Source: Anaerolineae bacterium (GTDB lineage Bacteria; Chloroflexota; Anaerolineae; CG2-30-64-16). From it: DNA of 6,619 nt. The stretch is from positions 1 to 6,619 of the forward strand of contig JALOOE010000192.1 of NCBI GenBank assembly GCA_025454565.1. The letters are read 5' to 3'. Positions within the stretch are counted from its first letter, which is position 1. Every line of letters starts with the position of its first letter. Position numbers and translations under genes: made by a program. Below the pieces are notes generated by a model. The model ran no database searches. It was given only the letters and a program-made list of their open reading frames with translations, and was not told where the DNA came from. This document shows, piece by piece, positions 5,640 through 6,619 of the stretch.

Positions 5640-6619
5640 CGTCAGCCTCCCCGATTGCGATGTGCCGAGGGCGGCGTTGCCGGCAGGCTGCGAGCGCACC
5701 GACCTGCCGCTGCCCGAGGTGGCCGAGATCGACCTGATGCGTCACTACGTGCGCCTGTCGCAACTGAACTACGGCATCGACACCGGCTTTTATCCGCTCG
5801 GCTCGTGTACCATGAAATATAACCCGAAGGTGAACGAGGTGGCGGCGCGCATCCCCGGCTTCGCTGCGCTGCATCCGCTCCAGCCGGAGCTGAGCGTGCA
5901 GGGCGCGATGACGCTGATGTTCGAGCTTCAGGCAATGCTGGCCGAGATCGCCGGCTTTGCCGCGGTGACGCTCCAGCCGGCCGCCGGCGCGCATGGCGAG
6001 CTGACCGGCGTGCTGATCATGCGGAAGTATCTCTATGACCGGGGCGAGTGCGAGCGCGACACGATCCTTGTGCCCGATTCGGCGCACGGCACGAACCCGG
6101 CCACCACCAGCATGTCGGGATTCAAGGTAGTGGAAGTGCCGTCGGATCCGACCGGGAACGTCGATCTCGCCGCGCTGCGCGCGCTGATCGGCCAGCACGG
6201 CCCGAAGCTCATCGGCCTGATGCTGACCAACCCGAACACGCTCGGCCTGTTCGACGTGAACGTGCTGGAGGTGCTCCGGCTGGTGCACGAGGCGGGCGGT
6301 TTGGTCTATGGCGACGGCGCTAACTTCAACGCGATCCTGGGCATTGCCAGGCCGGGTGACCTCGGCTTCGACGTGATGCACTATAACCTGCACAAGACCT
6401 TCTCGACGCCGCACGGCGGCGGCGGGCCGGGATCGGGCGCAGTCGGGGTGTGCGAGAAGCTCGCCGATTACCTGCCCGGCCCGATCGTGGCGCGCAGTGA
6501 ATCGGATGGTTTGCTGCACTGGACCATGCCGCCGAAGTCGATCGGCCGGGTGAAGTCGTTCTACGGCAATTTCGGCATCCTGGTGCGCGCCTACACCTAT
6601 ATCCGCATGCACGGCGCAG
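5605..6619 (+). CDS. gcvPB: Glycine dehydrogenase (decarboxylating) subunit 2, P-protein PLP-binding half; 5' end disrupted, 3' end off window
   Basis: The second P-protein subunit, carrying the PLP cofactor for glycine decarboxylation. Landmarks: AEIDLMRHYVRLSQLNYGIDTGFYPLGSCTMKYNPKVN; LQPAAGAHGELTGVLIMRKY; DSAHGTNPATTSMSGF; LTNPNTLGLFD; YGDGANFNAI; and NLHKTFSTPHGGGGPGSG, where the AAG at 6394-6396 encodes the Schiff-base lysine. The body frame is open from 5569 to the window end, after TGA 5566-5568. About 338 of the usual ~480-490 residues are present. The expected start is GTG 5553, behind a perfect Shine-Dalgarno, but the 40-bp duplication puts it one frame away. The first possible start left in frame is TTG 5605, in the second copy, giving IYDICQAGRRAV after the initiator. 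It would lose only four residues but has no Shine-Dalgarno, though a ribosome ending gcvPA 45 bases upstream might reinitiate. It may be functional, poorly expressed or an assembly error; family identity is certain. Confidence 0.9.
   Translation, partial: MIYDICQAGRRAVSLPDCDVPRAALPAGCERTDLPLPEVAEIDLMRHYVRLSQLNYGIDTGFYPLGSCTMKYNPKVNEVAARIPGFAALHPLQPELSVQGAMTLMFELQAMLAEIAGFAAVTLQPAAGAHGELTGVLIMRKYLYDRGECERDTILVPDSAHGTNPATTSMSGFKVVEVPSDPTGNVDLAALRALIGQHGPKLIGLMLTNPNTLGLFDVNVLEVLRLVHEAGGLVYGDGANFNAILGIARPGDLGFDVMHYNLHKTFSTPHGGGGPGSGAVGVCEKLADYLPGPIVARSESDGLLHWTMPPKSIGRVKSFYGNFGILVRAYTYIRMHGA

Noticed and set aside
5529..5822. A separate small gene at the gcvPA/gcvPB junction
   Set aside because: It is the out-of-frame reading of gcvPB created by the 40-bp duplication, not an independent gene.
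5527..6612. A 361-codon open frame on the minus strand
   Set aside because: It is antisense to gcvPB, His/Arg-rich and without any family motif.

Overview
The window is high-GC bacterial chromosome. It holds two divergent metabolic operons around a compact regulatory region of about 500 bases. On the minus strand, from the centre to the left edge, lie carA and the first ~60% of carB (carbamoyl-phosphate synthase). On the plus strand, from the centre to the right edge, lie gcvH, gcvPA and the first ~70% of gcvPB (glycine cleavage system). A split P-protein, a tandem glycine riboswitch, high GC and a leaderless carA suggest Chloroflexota or a similar deep-branching high-GC lineage. This assignment is inference, not proven by the window.

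Regulatory core (3112-3607): carA has an extended -10 promoter (TGG+TATAAT) whose expected start point coincides with its GTG start codon, so the carA message looks leaderless. Going the other way, a near-consensus promoter (TTGACA, 17-nt spacer, TACACT) drives a leader of about 390 nt. That leader contains a kink-turn, two glycine aptamers in tandem and a rho-independent terminator whose 5' arm overlaps the 3' strand of the second aptamer's P1 helix. This is the layout of a glycine-activated (ON) switch. Between the two promoters lies a 7-bp inverted repeat, with further GTCGTT copies that could be operators.

Gene function: GcvH, GcvPA/GcvPB and GcvT (not in the window) split glycine into CO2, ammonia and methylene-tetrahydrofolate. 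CarAB makes carbamoyl phosphate for pyrimidines and arginine. Both feed nucleotide synthesis, but nothing in the sequence shows shared control beyond adjacency.

The unusual material lies in the gcv operon. (1) An exact 40-bp tandem duplication sits at the gcvPA/gcvPB junction. It separates the original gcvPB ribosome binding site and GTG start from the rest of the gene by a frameshift; deleting one copy restores a perfect family-like N-terminus. (2) The spacers before gcvH and gcvPA each carry a different element with the same plan: four 7-nt units, a short core, then four 7-nt units in roughly inverted-complement orientation, ending just before the Shine-Dalgarno. (3) A GC-rich palindrome lies in frame inside gcvPA, in a segment where the protein is longer than usual. 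The carA and carB frames are uninterrupted.
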